Of a DNA stretch of 35,050 nt, positions 7,386 to 16,473 are shown in pieces; the stretch's first letter is position 1; the number at the start of each line of letters is the position of its first letter. This DNA is from Candidatus Elulimicrobium sp. Its GTDB lineage: Bacteria > Omnitrophota > Gorgyraeia > Zapsychrales > Fredricksoniimonadaceae. The position numbers and the translations under genes were made by a program. Under the pieces are notes generated by a model. That model did not search any database. It had not been told where the DNA came from and saw only the letters and a program-made list of their open reading frames with translations. The DNA is taken from NCBI GenBank assembly GCA_020720365.1, contig DYOU01000013.1, positions 1 to 35,050 on the forward strand. Reading direction: 5' to 3'.

Positions 7386-8669
7386 GGCCTTAACTCTTTC
7401 GCGAATGATGGCACACTCACCTGGATCTTCTGCACACGGAATCCAGCAAAAGGTAAGCCCACCATGAATTTCTGTGACATTCTTACCCTTATCATTCATT
7501 ATCTGTTTTACTTCGAAAGCCACATTGCAATCTGGCAAGCAAAGTTCATACAATGCGCATGTTCGAATAGGATTACGCGGTTCCACTTTCATCATCTGCT
7601 TCTCCCGATCATAACCTCGCACAATCCCGGTGAACCGGTAAAGCCCATACTCCGAATTACTTTTGGAATACTCCTGAGCCTCCTCTGCCGGATCCCCATG
7701 TAGAAAACCCTCATTCAGGCCACGATTAGACGTCGACCGGATCTCTTGCATCAGATCAGGATTATAGGGAAGCCCCGCATTCATATCATCAATAGCCCGG
7801 CGATAGGCTCGCGTGATCATCGCCACATAATAAACCGTCTTTGAACGCCCTTCAACTTTAAATGAAATCACGCCGGCCGACCGAAGTTCATCAAGACATC
7901 GGATCGCACAGAGATCCTTAGCATTCATCAAATATGATCCATTCTCGTCTTCATCAATCGGGAAAAAAGTCCCCTTACGTTCTGACTCTTCCAAATAATA
8001 CGCACCAGCTAATGGCTTATACTCCCGCTCAGGCTGCTCTTTATGTATTTGGTACTGCCAACGACAGGAATTAGTACAAATACCCTGATTTGAATCCCGA
8101 TGAGCCAAATAATTTGAAATTAAACAACGCCCTGAATAAGCAATACAGACAGCCCCATGGACAAACGACTCCAGCTCAAGATCGGGAGCAGCCTCATGAA
8201 TCTCTTTCATTTCTGAAATCGAAATCTCACGGGAAAGAATGACCCGGCGAGCACCCATCTTCTGCCAGAACTTCGCTGATGCGTAATTAATCACATTCGA
8301 TTGAACTGAGATATGGATCACTTCCTGTGGAAAGTGGTCGCGCATCAGCATAATAAGCCCCGGGTCAGAAATGATCCACGCATCAGGCCTGCAAAGCACC
8401 AGCACCTCCTCCACATATTTAATAAATAATCTGACTTTGGTATTGTGGGCAAAAATATTAGCAGTGACATAAATCTTCTTCCCCAGCTTATGGGCATAGT
8501 CAACCGCTTCTGCCACCTGAGCAAGAGTCTTAAATCCATTCTCCCGTGCACGCAAAGAAAAACGCGGGATTCCAAGATAAACCGCATCCGCCCCAAAGGC
8601 AAAAGCAAACCTCATCTTCTCCAAGTTACCTGCCGGGATCAACAACTCCAATTTCGGGGACACGTACAA
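7341..8669 (-). CDS. U32 peptidase-family protein (TrhP/YhbU-like)
   Basis: The 442-residue protein begins with KLELLIPAGNLEKMRFAFAF and AVYLGIPRFSLRA, typical of U32. It carries the signature ESFVHGAVCIAYSGRCLIS at residues 167-185, with further Cys at 198 and 202. Characterised relatives act in tRNA hydroxylation (TrhP) or ubiquinone synthesis (UbiU/V) and bind [4Fe-4S]; older names call them collagenase-like. The first codon is TTG, with TAGGT just upstream; a GTG two codons later is the alternative. It is the last gene of the stretch downstream of the SUF operon, and an Fe-S role would fit. It overlaps the 3' end of murB by 45 bp. Confidence 0.88.
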   Translation of the reverse strand: MYVSPKLELLIPAGNLEKMRFAFAFGADAVYLGIPRFSLRARENGFKTLAQVAEAVDYAHKLGKKIYVTANIFAHNTKVRLFIKYVEEVLVLCRPDAWIISDPGLIMLMRDHFPQEVIHISVQSNVINYASAKFWQKMGARRVILSREISISEMKEIHEAAPDLELESFVHGAVCIAYSGRCLISNYLAHRDSNQGICTNSCRWQYQIHKEQPEREYKPLAGAYYLEESERKGTFFPIDEDENGSYLMNAKDLCAIRCLDELRSAGVISFKVEGRSKTVYYVAMITRAYRRAIDDMNAGLPYNPDLMQEIRSTSNRGLNEGFLHGDPAEEAQEYSKSNSEYGLYRFTGIVRGYDREKQMMKVEPRNPIRTCALYELCLPDCNVAFEVKQIMNDKGKNVTEIHGGLTFCWIPCAEDPGECAIIRERVKALPESPGVTDSVECP

Positions 8670-8700
8670 AATACCTACTTTCTCTAAATTAATTTAAGAT

Positions 8701-9117
8701 TTATTCACCAATGATCTTAACCAAAACCCGCTTCTTTCTTTGTCCGTCGAACTCGCCGTAGAATATCTGCTCCCAAGGCCCAAGATCAAGCTTGCCTTGA
8801 GTTACCGCTACAACAACTTCACGTCCCATAATCGTCCTTTTTAAGTGTGCGTCTGCATTATCTTCACCTGTCAAATTATGCTGATATTTATCCTTGCCGA
8901 ATGGAGCTAACTTCTCCAGCCAGACACTAAAATCTTTATGAAGGCCTGATTCATCATCATTAATAAATACTGAACTGGTAATGTGCATGGCATTCACGAG
9001 GCAAAGCCCCTCTTTAATGTCGCTCCCTTCCAACTCACCCTCCACTTGCGGCGTAATATTCAGGAAATCTTGACGCAACGGTGTATTAATCCAAATATAA
9101 TGTGTATGTGATTTCAT
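8701..9117 (-). CDS. YjbQ/UPF0047 family protein
   Basis: This 138-residue single-domain protein has the UPF0047 layout: [20 protein letters not shown] (about residues 37-56), then [13 protein letters not shown], and a C-terminal [20 protein letters not shown] followed by [13 protein letters not shown]. coli YjbQ has a weak thiamine-phosphate synthase-like activity, but the physiological role is unsettled and no thiamine gene lies nearby. An AGGAAG-type ribosome binding site precedes the start. It lies between the metallophosphoesterase and the U32 gene. Confidence 0.88.
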   Translation of the reverse strand: MKSHTHYIWINTPLRQDFLNITPQVEGELEGSDIKEGLCLVNAMHITSSVFINDDESGLHKDFSVWLEKLAPFGKDKYQHNLTGEDNADAHLKRTIMGREVVVAVTQGKLDLGPWEQIFYGEFDGQRKKRVLVKIIGE

Positions 9118-9188
9118 AGGACTTCCTCTTTATTGGCAAATAGGCGCAATTGAAGACACCCTTCAAAAATATACGTTCATTCGTCCTT

Positions 9189-9226
9189 AGGGCGACATTA
9201 AGAAAGGTTGTTTCAACTTTCGCCCT
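9189..9226. other. Inverted repeat between metallophosphoesterase and yjbQ-like genes
   Basis: AGGGCG (9189-9194) pairs with CGCCCT (9221-9226), enclosing GAAAGGTTG (9202-9210) against CAACTTTC (9214-9221) with one bulge or mismatch and a 3-nt loop. There is no U-run on either side, so it is not a typical intrinsic terminator. It could be a processing or attenuation hairpin in the 132-bp spacer. Confidence 0.35.
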
Positions 9227-9249
9227 TGATACAAAAGAACCAGAATATA

Positions 9250-9987
9250 TCACGCGAAAAAATCCGGTTGATCCTTTAACCCGACCCTATCAAACAGGAT
9301 TTTATAATTCTTGCAGAACCAGTCCGAACTGTTGATCGAAAAAGTATGTTCCATCCGGTCTGACTGGTTCCAGCGCAATCGCATTAAAGCTTCGGCAAAA
9401 AGCCTGACTCCGGCATCATTCAAAAATTGCATGGCATCAAACCGCCTCACCAGATCAAAACGCAGGATCGGAACAAAAGACTTCTCAACTAAATAATAAA
9501 CATCCAGCAAACCGTTCGCCACATCCAACACACAAAATGTAGATAAATCCTTATGATACAAACCACCCGAATTGATTGCAATAGTTTCACTACCGGGGCT
9601 TGGCAATTTAAAATTAAAATAATGCAAGTGCCCGTAAAGAACAAAATCATACCCTCCCGATGCAATCGCCTCATCGATCATACGAACCTTATATACTCTA
9701 TCAGGACGCTCGCAAGGATAAGTATCGTGAAAAGCAAACACGCCATTGGCATCAATGTGGTCATCCAGCACGTCAGCCCGAAAATTGTGCATCCTTCTGT
9801 CATGACTGGAATGATCGGTCACATAATGGAACTTGAATCGTCGGTCTGTGAAAAGTTCAGCAATACGGTCATTATTGAAATCACCGCAATGGAACACATG
9901 CTCGCATCCCAACTTCTCAAAGCAGGCGATCGCCTTACGAACCAGCGCTGATTTATCATGCGTATCTGTTATCAATCCCCATTTCAT
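9250..9987 (-). CDS. Calcineurin-like metallophosphoesterase (YfcE/MJ0936 type)
   Basis: The 245-residue protein opens with LITDTHDK (D8, H10), continues with FHCGDFNND (G35-D36) and FAFHDTYP (H87), and has LYGHLHYF (GHLH at 119-122). This is the metal-ligand set of YfcE-type phosphodiesterases. The usual GN-x-D element is missing: the aligned stretch reads YVTDHSSHD (55-63), so the Asn ligand seems replaced. About 80 C-terminal residues after the core are unrecognised. The substrate is unknown. It lies 30 bp downstream of the DUF1848 gene in the SUF-linked run. Confidence 0.82.
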   Translation of the reverse strand: MKWGLITDTHDKSALVRKAIACFEKLGCEHVFHCGDFNNDRIAELFTDRRFKFHYVTDHSSHDRRMHNFRADVLDDHIDANGVFAFHDTYPCERPDRVYKVRMIDEAIASGGYDFVLYGHLHYFNFKLPSPGSETIAINSGGLYHKDLSTFCVLDVANGLLDVYYLVEKSFVPILRFDLVRRFDAMQFLNDAGVRLFAEALMRLRWNQSDRMEHTFSINSSDWFCKNYKILFDRVGLKDQPDFFA

Positions 9988-10017
9988 GGCGTTATCTTAC
10001 CCTAAGAAATCAAAATC

Positions 10018-10908
10018 TTAAACAGAAAGTGACGTTGCCAATGGATCATGCCTGGCATGGTTCTTTCTAGCCAGATCAAAAGATCGGGTTGCATAACAAT
10101 AAGGGCATCCAAAAAGACAAGTATCATTGGCTCCAATATCTTTCGAGCTCACACAACCACAGGCCTTTCTCTGCGAGGAATCCTTCTTAAGCTTAAGCCA
10201 AAATCCCGTCATACGGGCAATCAACGCGTCATCAATGCATTGGGCAGGGCTCATCCCTATATCCATGAACCCTTGCTCTGCACAACTTGAGACCGTCAAC
10301 CCCTGACGTTGAGATTTTTCATGAATATACCTGGCGAAGTCTTTATAAACGGAGGGCTCGAACGATTGCATATCCACCTCCTCTCCTTGAGAAGCCGCAT
10401 GGCTCAAACGTTCCAACGTTCGACGATAAGGATCTATAACACTAAAAATAACTTTTTGGGTATATCCTGCCAGCCGATCCAAAATAAAATCAAACTGATC
10501 TTGATGCCATGAACATGGCGTCAGTTCAGAAAAATATACCGGATCATAGCGCCAGATCACACGCTCAACGCCAATCTTTTGACTTAACGCCTGGAATGCC
10601 CGGATCGCATGATCAACAGAGGGAGACCCGGGATCGATCTGTTGAGGATACCCGATCAGGGTATACTGAAAATAATACTTATACCCTTTTGAATCAATTT
10701 CGTCCAAATACGGCATCAAGGGTTCGGGATCCCTGGTCCAGAAAACAAAGGCCAGCACATCCTGCGGAATCAAACTGACCCGCGACACTTGCTTCAAATT
10801 ATAAGGATTAGCGACAGTACAAAAACCGGAACGGATCCGGTTCATAAACCATTCGGAGTAAAAGGCAGGAATATCCGTTCGCCGGCTCACGCTAATGATC
10901 TGCGGCAT
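10018..10908 (-). CDS. DUF1848 family protein with C-terminal Cys cluster
   Basis: The 296-residue protein starts with QIISVSRRTDIPAFYSEWF and has VFWTRDPEPL and VIWRYDPVYF, hallmarks of DUF1848. Near the C-terminus five Cys are grouped: C250, C252, C264, C268 and C271, the last three as CLFGCPYC, a C-x3-C-x2-C spacing like radical-SAM cluster ligands. The function is unknown to me. It starts 7 nt after sufU, so it appears to be translated with the SUF operon. An Fe-S cluster in the protein is likely but inferred. Confidence 0.85.
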   Translation of the reverse strand: MPQIISVSRRTDIPAFYSEWFMNRIRSGFCTVANPYNLKQVSRVSLIPQDVLAFVFWTRDPEPLMPYLDEIDSKGYKYYFQYTLIGYPQQIDPGSPSVDHAIRAFQALSQKIGVERVIWRYDPVYFSELTPCSWHQDQFDFILDRLAGYTQKVIFSVIDPYRRTLERLSHAASQGEEVDMQSFEPSVYKDFARYIHEKSQRQGLTVSSCAEQGFMDIGMSPAQCIDDALIARMTGFWLKLKKDSSQRKACGCVSSKDIGANDTCLFGCPYCYATRSFDLARKNHARHDPLATSLSV

Positions 10909-10915
10909 AACTTAT

Positions 10916-11371
10916 TTACTCTGTCGCAACTGTTTTCTCTTGATCTAATGCGCCCTTCATTGTCCGCCAGGCAAGAACCGCACACTTAACACGGCTGGGA
11001 TATTTCCATATTCCTGAAAAAACATTTAATTTTCCAAGAATATTCTGATCCTTTTCAGGGTCAAGCTCTTTCGTAAGCAGACGATGAAATTCATTGAACA
11101 AGGCTCGCGCCTGATCAACGGTCTTTCCTTTCAACGCTACCGTCATCATTGAACCAGAAGCCTTGGAAATAGCGCATCCATCCCCCTCAAAAGAAACCTC
11201 CTCGATCACTCCTTGAGGGCTAACACGCAAATAAACGTTCAAATGATCGCCACACAATGGATTATAGCCTTCCGCAGAATGCGTCCAGGAATCAAGCTTT
11301 AGAAAGTTCTTTGGCCGCTTATTATGCTCGAGAATAACCTGCTGATAAAGTTCGTCATTATGAACCGTCAT
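10916..11371 (-). CDS. sufU: SufU-type iron-sulfur scaffold / sulfur acceptor
   Basis: The 151-residue protein has the SufU/IscU fold motifs: YNPLCGDHL (C40), GDGCAISKASGSMM (C66) and SRVKCAVLAW (C130). The long stretch between the second and third Cys (the LTKELDPEKDQN region) is the insertion that marks SufU versus IscU. SufU takes persulfide from SufS and passes it on to SufBCD. Its ATG overlaps the sufS stop (ATGA), so translation is coupled. A SufU here, with no SufE in sight, fits the SufS-SufU pair of Gram-positive-like SUF systems. Confidence 0.93.
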   Translation of the reverse strand: MTVHNDELYQQVILEHNKRPKNFLKLDSWTHSAEGYNPLCGDHLNVYLRVSPQGVIEEVSFEGDGCAISKASGSMMTVALKGKTVDQARALFNEFHRLLTKELDPEKDQNILGKLNVFSGIWKYPSRVKCAVLAWRTMKGALDQEKTVATE

Positions 11372-12591
11372 TGAAAAACTCCGATCACTTTACGTAAAGC
11401 AGCCACAAAGATATCCAACTCTTCCTTAGTATTATAAAAAGTTAATGATGCACGAGAAGTGGCCGCAAGTCCAAAAAATTTCATCACCGGCTGAGTGCAA
11501 TGATGACCCGTTCTTATCGCAACACCTTCACGATCGATCAATGTCCCCACATCATGGGCATGAATACCATCAAGAACAAAAGAAAATATCGGCGCTTTAT
11601 TAGCCGCTGTACCAATAAGCCTGATCCCCTCAACCTTTTGAAGAAGACCCGTGCCATAGCGGACAAGCTCTTTCTTGTACTCTGTAATATCCGACCATCC
11701 CAATGAATTAACATAATCAATGGCCGTTCCAAACCCTATGACACCGGCAACATTCGGAGTCCCTGCCTCAAATTTATGCGGCAGGCGATTATAAATAGTC
11801 TTATCAAAAGTCACACTCAGGATCATATCGCCTCCGCCTTGATAGGGAGGCATCAATTCTAAAAGATCCTCTTTGCCGTAAAGGACCCCCACACCTGTAG
11901 GTCCGAATAACTTATGCCCGGAGAAAACACAAAAATCAACATCCAAAGATTGAACATCAATCGGTTCATGAGAAATACCCTGGGCTGAATCCAGAACGAA
12001 GACCGCGCCAAAAGCATGCGCATCCCGAATCATTCCCGCCACCGGATTAACGGACCCCAGAGAGTTGCTCACATGAACAACAGACACGATCTTGGTGCGA
12101 TCCGACAATAATCGGCGATACTCTTCGAGAATAATCTCTCCCTTATCATTAATAGGGATCACCTTAATAACACATCCCGTAATATCACGGATCATTTGCC
12201 AAGGCACAATATTGGCATGATGTTCCATCATTGATAGAAGAATTTCATCTCCAGGCTTCAAAAAGTGACGACCATAACTTTGTGCCAGTAAATTCAACGA
12301 TTCAGTTGCACCCTTTGTAAAGATAATCTCCGAAAGGCTCTTGGCATTAATAAATCGGCGCACCTTATCCCGAGCCGACTCATACTCAGCTGTAGCCACC
12401 TCACTCAAGTAATGCACTCCCCTATGAATATTCGCTGTTCTATGACAATAATGATTATGTGTTTGAGAAATAACCTGACAAGGCTTGAAGGTAGTCGCCG
12501 CATTATCAAAATAAATAAGCGGCTTATCATCCCGCCCGCGAGCGGAAAGATTAGGGAAATCTTTCCTAACACATTCTATGTTTAAAGCCAT
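11368..12591 (-). CDS. sufS: Cysteine desulfurase, SufS type
   Basis: This 407-residue PLP enzyme releases sulfur from cysteine as an enzyme persulfide. Visible features are IYFDNAATTFKP (about residues 26-37), the MEHHANIVPWQ motif, the PLP lysine K227 in SGHKLFGPTGVGVLYG and the catalytic Cys C365 in RTGHHCTQPVM. The class II (SufS) layout is clear from the short RTGHHC loop. It lies between sufD (4 nt) and sufU (4-nt overlap). Confidence 0.96.
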   Translation of the reverse strand: MALNIECVRKDFPNLSARGRDDKPLIYFDNAATTFKPCQVISQTHNHYCHRTANIHRGVHYLSEVATAEYESARDKVRRFINAKSLSEIIFTKGATESLNLLAQSYGRHFLKPGDEILLSMMEHHANIVPWQMIRDITGCVIKVIPINDKGEIILEEYRRLLSDRTKIVSVVHVSNSLGSVNPVAGMIRDAHAFGAVFVLDSAQGISHEPIDVQSLDVDFCVFSGHKLFGPTGVGVLYGKEDLLELMPPYQGGGDMILSVTFDKTIYNRLPHKFEAGTPNVAGVIGFGTAIDYVNSLGWSDITEYKKELVRYGTGLLQKVEGIRLIGTAANKAPIFSFVLDGIHAHDVGTLIDREGVAIRTGHHCTQPVMKFFGLAATSRASLTFYNTKEELDIFVAALRKVIGVFQ

Positions 12592-12595
12592 ACGC

Positions 12596-13861
12596 CTAAC
12601 CTCTGTTTAATACTTCACGGATCACAGGATTCCTGACACGTAAAAGAACATCATCAATAAAACCGCGCACAAGCATGCTGACCGCATCTTCCCGGGCGAT
12701 CGCGCGGGTCTGAAAATAAAATAAATGTTCCTTATCAATCTGGCCAATGGTAACTCCATGAGTGCATTTGACGTCATCCGCTTGAATTTCAAGCTGAGGC
12801 TTGGTATCAACTCGACAATCTCTGCTCAACAACAGGTTCTTATTAAGCTGATATGAATTGGTACGTTGAGCTTCGGCATGAACAAAGATCATTCCGTTAA
12901 ACACCGATCGGGACGCTCCTCGCAAAACACACTTAACCAACTGATTACTTGTTGTATTTGGCACACAGTGTTCAATAAAAGTGTGTGTATCAGCATGTAA
13001 ATTACCATCAAGAACATGCAATCCATTGACACTTGCGGCGGCACCTTCTCCCTGAAGCATAACACTTAAATTATGACGGAATAACTCCGCTCCCCCCGTG
13101 GATACTAATGAACAAAAGTCTGAATCTGACTTCTGCCAAACACGAACAGATCCAATGAAAGCCGTTGAAGATGAATGCACATGCTGTTCAACATATTCAA
13201 CCTTAGCCCCTTCATCAAGACTAATATCCGTCACAGGAACATTTAAAGATGCACAACCATTCAACGAAACAAATGTCTGAAGGATGCTCACTGATGAACC
13301 TGCTTCTGCCCGTATCAAAACTCGTGAAAAAGAGGCCATTTTCGTCGTCGCTGCTACATGAATAATATGGATCAGCTCCTTTTGAGCATACCCCTGCTTA
13401 ACAGTCACGGATAAAGGATTACAAAAGGAAGCGCGATTCAAGCGGATGAAGAACTCCGAGTCATTCTGCGTTATAACCGTAAAATGCTGACGGTCAACTT
13501 CCTGAAGATTCAATGCCTCAACCCCTTCTGCTAAAACAATACCATCTGTTAAAGACTGCCACCCCGATACTTTCTCATTCGACACGATCAAATTGCAAGC
13601 CCCTTTGATCATGACCGTCTTAAGTAAATCAGAAATATCTACCGGTGGACTTTCGGACAAGATACAAGCTTTCTTCAATATCGGCTTCGGGTCTGTATAC
13701 TTCCAACTTTCCCCTTTTAAAGACGCAATATTGAAAGCTTCCAGAAAAAGATGATCCTCTCTGCGAAGTTCTTGAAGCCACGAAGGAAATACACCATCTA
13801 GCTCAGGGTCAAGCCCCGCCGATACTGAAAAGGTTCCTGAAGAAGAAAACATAAATGACAT
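12596..13861 (-). CDS. sufD: Fe-S cluster assembly protein SufD
   Basis: This 421-residue beta-helix protein forms the SufBC2D scaffold. ESWKYTDPKPIL (about residues 52-63) is the conserved N-terminal motif. The C-terminal part has SRSVFNGMIFVHAEAQRTNS, DTKPQLEIQADDVKCTHG and AMLVRGFI-like AVSMLVRGFIDDVL, with DDVKCTHG carrying the conserved Cys/His. It starts one base after the sufC stop; a second Met three codons in is an alternative start. The N-terminal half is more divergent, as usual for SufD. Confidence 0.94.
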   Translation of the reverse strand: MSFMFSSSGTFSVSAGLDPELDGVFPSWLQELRREDHLFLEAFNIASLKGESWKYTDPKPILKKACILSESPPVDISDLLKTVMIKGACNLIVSNEKVSGWQSLTDGIVLAEGVEALNLQEVDRQHFTVITQNDSEFFIRLNRASFCNPLSVTVKQGYAQKELIHIIHVAATTKMASFSRVLIRAEAGSSVSILQTFVSLNGCASLNVPVTDISLDEGAKVEYVEQHVHSSSTAFIGSVRVWQKSDSDFCSLVSTGGAELFRHNLSVMLQGEGAAASVNGLHVLDGNLHADTHTFIEHCVPNTTSNQLVKCVLRGASRSVFNGMIFVHAEAQRTNSYQLNKNLLLSRDCRVDTKPQLEIQADDVKCTHGVTIGQIDKEHLFYFQTRAIAREDAVSMLVRGFIDDVLLRVRNPVIREVLNRG

Positions 13862-13862
13862 A

Positions 13863-14615
13863 TTATTTCACCAGCCAATCGTAGCCTCGATTTTCCACCT
13901 CTAAAGCAAGCTCTGGCCCGCCTGACTTGATAATGCGGCCCTTATTAAGAATATGAACGTAATCAGGTTTAATATAATTTAATAACCGCTGATAATGAGT
14001 GATCACGATCATTGCATTCTTAGGTGTTCGCAGCTTATTAACACCTGCCGCGACGATCCTCATCGAATCCACATCCAGACCCGAATCCGTCTCATCAAGG
14101 ACAGCCACACGGGGATTTAAAACTGCCATCTGAAGGATCTCATTACGCTTTTTTTCACCACCAGAGAAATCCACATTAACCGCACGGTCAATAAACTTAT
14201 CATCCATATCCAGCACCTTCATCTTCTCATGAAGAAAAGCATCAAAATCAATAGGATCCATCTCTTCAACCCCATGATGACGACAAACCGCATTATAGGC
14301 CGCACGAAGAAACATAGATGTCGGTACCCCAGGGACTTCCACCGGATATTGAAAGGCCAAGAATACCCCTTCCTTTGCACGAACATCGGGTTCAAGTTCA
14401 AGTAAATTAACAATCCGGCCTCCAAGGTCATATTCCACCACACCGCTGTCGATCGTGTATTGAGGATTTCCTGCCAGGATCTTCGATAAAGTACTTTTAC
14501 CTGATCCATTCGGCCCCATGATCGCATGAACTTCACCGGGATTAACATTTAATGAAAGCCCTTTAAGGATCTGCGTGCCTTCGACACTTGCATAAACATC
14601 TTTAATTTTCAACAT
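13863..14615 (-). CDS. sufC: Fe-S cluster assembly ATPase SufC
   Basis: The roughly 250-residue ABC-type ATPase powers the SufBCD scaffold. The Walker A is GPNGSGKST, the signature VDFSGGEKKRNEIL is the SufC variant, and the Walker B is VAVLDETDSGLDVD, followed by the H-loop VITHYQRLL. I chose the ATG of MLKIKDVY at 14615, one base after the sufB stop, because SufC proteins normally begin there. An in-frame GTG at 14627 would overlap sufB and sits closer to GGAAGGAA. Confidence 0.95.
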   Translation of the reverse strand: MLKIKDVYASVEGTQILKGLSLNVNPGEVHAIMGPNGSGKSTLSKILAGNPQYTIDSGVVEYDLGGRIVNLLELEPDVRAKEGVFLAFQYPVEVPGVPTSMFLRAAYNAVCRHHGVEEMDPIDFDAFLHEKMKVLDMDDKFIDRAVNVDFSGGEKKRNEILQMAVLNPRVAVLDETDSGLDVDSMRIVAAGVNKLRTPKNAMIVITHYQRLLNYIKPDYVHILNKGRIIKSGGPELALEVENRGYDWLVK

Positions 14616-14616
14616 A

Positions 14617-16068
14617 TTAACCCACACTTCCTTCCAGCTTCATTTCCAATAATTTAACCGCTTCAACCGAAAACTCTAAGGGCAACGTTCGAAAAACCTC
14701 TTTACAAAAACCATTGATCACCAAGGATATGGCTTCTTCCTTCTCAAGCCCCCTGGACTGAAGATAAAAGATCTGGTCTGCGCTAATACGCGAAGTTGTG
14801 GCCTCATGTTCCATGGTCGCTGAATTATTTTGGACTTCAATATAAGGAAACGTATTTGCTGAACAATGATTACCGATCAACATGGAATCGCACTGAGAGA
14901 AGTTTCTCGCATTTTCTGCCGAAGGCATGATCTTCACCAGCCCCCGGTAACTATTATGCGCAAAATCCGACGAAATACCCTTGGAAATGATCGTACTCTT
15001 AGTATTCTTACCAATATGAATCATCTTTGTACCTGTATCTGCCAACATTTTATTATTTGTCAGCGCCACAGAATAAAACTCACCAACAGAGTTATCACCT
15101 TTTAGAATACAGCTAGGATATTTCCAAGTAATGGCGCTACCTGCCTCAACCTGTGTCCAGGAGATCTTCGAATTACGACCAGAACACTTACCTCGTTTTG
15201 TCACAAAATTATAAATGCCCCCCCGGCCCTGCTTATCGCCGGCATACCAATTTTGAACCGTCGAATACTTGATTTCTGCATCATCAAGAGCCACTAATTC
15301 CACAACCGCCGCATGAAGCTGATTTTCATCTCTGGCAGGAGCCGTACAACCTTCAAGATAACTGACATATGCTCCCTTATCGGCCACAATCAGCGTACGC
15401 TCAAATTGACCTGTCTCTTTCGCATTGATCCTGAAATAGGTCGAAAGATCCACCGGACAACGAACTCCCGGAGGGATATAACAAAAAGAACCGTCTGTAA
15501 AAACAGCACAATTAAGAGTGGCAAAAAAGTTGTCCTGATAAGGCACAACACTCCCTAAATACTTCTTAATCAATTCGGGATGTTTCTGAACAGCCTCTGA
15601 AATAGGACAAAAAATAATCCCCATCTTTTCAAGCTCTAATTGATGCGTTGTTCCGACAGAAACACTATCAAAGACCGCATCCACCGCTACACCAGCCAAG
15701 CGCTTCTGCTCACTTAATGGAATGCCCAATCTTTCAAATGTTTTAATCACTTCCGCATCAACCTCTGCCAAGGAATGGATACCCTCATTCCTTTTCTTAG
15801 GCGCAGAATAATAACGGATATCTTGATAATCGATAGGATCGTAATGAAAATTTGGCCAATGAGGCTCCCTCATCCCTTGCCAATGGCGAAAAGCCTTTAA
15901 CCGCCACTCCAGCATGAACTCCGGTTCGCCTTTCTTTGAAGAAATCAACCGCACCGTGTCTTCATTAAGGCCTTTGGGCGCAGTATCAGAATCCACTTCA
16001 GAATAAAAGCCGTACTTATAATCACCTGTTAATCCATTACTGCTGGAAGGCATCCCCGATTCAGACAT
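14617..16068 (-). CDS. sufB: Fe-S cluster assembly protein SufB
   Basis: The 483-residue SufB is the main scaffold on which clusters form. Motifs include [16 protein letters not shown] (about residues 49-64), [60 protein letters not shown] and the C-terminal [20 protein letters not shown] with [15 protein letters not shown]. The length is full. Its ATG shares one base with the rrf2 stop (TAATG), indicating coupling. Confidence 0.97.
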   Translation of the reverse strand: MSESGMPSSSNGLTGDYKYGFYSEVDSDTAPKGLNEDTVRLISSKKGEPEFMLEWRLKAFRHWQGMREPHWPNFHYDPIDYQDIRYYSAPKKRNEGIHSLAEVDAEVIKTFERLGIPLSEQKRLAGVAVDAVFDSVSVGTTHQLELEKMGIIFCPISEAVQKHPELIKKYLGSVVPYQDNFFATLNCAVFTDGSFCYIPPGVRCPVDLSTYFRINAKETGQFERTLIVADKGAYVSYLEGCTAPARDENQLHAAVVELVALDDAEIKYSTVQNWYAGDKQGRGGIYNFVTKRGKCSGRNSKISWTQVEAGSAITWKYPSCILKGDNSVGEFYSVALTNNKMLADTGTKMIHIGKNTKSTIISKGISSDFAHNSYRGLVKIMPSAENARNFSQCDSMLIGNHCSANTFPYIEVQNNSATMEHEATTSRISADQIFYLQSRGLEKEEAISLVINGFCKEVFRTLPLEFSVEAVKLLEMKLEGSVG

Positions 16069-16466
16069 TAGAGCATCTCGCTTACTTTAATTTCTTTGAA
16101 TAACTTTACAAGCCTGGCATTCAACCTGGCCATTCCTTCTTTAAGGACGCAATGTCCTGTCCGTTCGCAATCATTCGTATCTGAAGTACATTCTGTTACA
16201 GCAATCGATCCCACAACCATCCGGCTTAAATCATACATGGACACCCTCTCCAAGTTTCCCACCAACCGATAGCCGCCATATGCCCCCTGAACTGCCTCAA
16301 GTATCCCATTCTGTGTCATAAGCTGAAGAACTCGCGATGTAGGATCAAAAGGAATATTAAACAAAGCACAAATGTCTTTTGCGGTAGACAGCTCCCTAAC
16401 CGGCTTTCTTTGCATATACTTTAATGCCGTTAAAGCATATTTAACTTTCTTATGCAACTTAAACAT
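16068..16466 (-). CDS. Rrf2-family Fe-S-sensing transcriptional regulator
   Basis: The 132-residue protein is a winged-helix Rrf2 regulator. [13 protein letters not shown] (about 7-19), the recognition helix region [20 protein letters not shown] and the wing [10 protein letters not shown] are typical. Three Cys near the C-terminus, C93, C100 and C106 (C-x6-C-x5-C), match the cluster-binding triad of IscR/NsrR-type members, with slightly different spacing from IscR. It lies inside the SUF operon it probably controls, with a palindrome at the operon promoter. I start at MFKL (16466); an upstream TTG at 16490 would overlap nfu. Confidence 0.92.
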   Translation of the reverse strand: MFKLHKKVKYALTALKYMQRKPVRELSTAKDICALFNIPFDPTSRVLQLMTQNGILEAVQGAYGGYRLVGNLERVSMYDLSRMVVGSIAVTECTSDTNDCERTGHCVLKEGMARLNARLVKLFKEIKVSEML

Positions 16467-16473
16467 TAGATCA

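Noticed and set aside
9553-9951. Plus-strand open frame of 132 codons
   Set aside because: It is antisense to the metallophosphoesterase, whose metal-binding motifs are read on the minus strand; no ribosome binding site or family signal.
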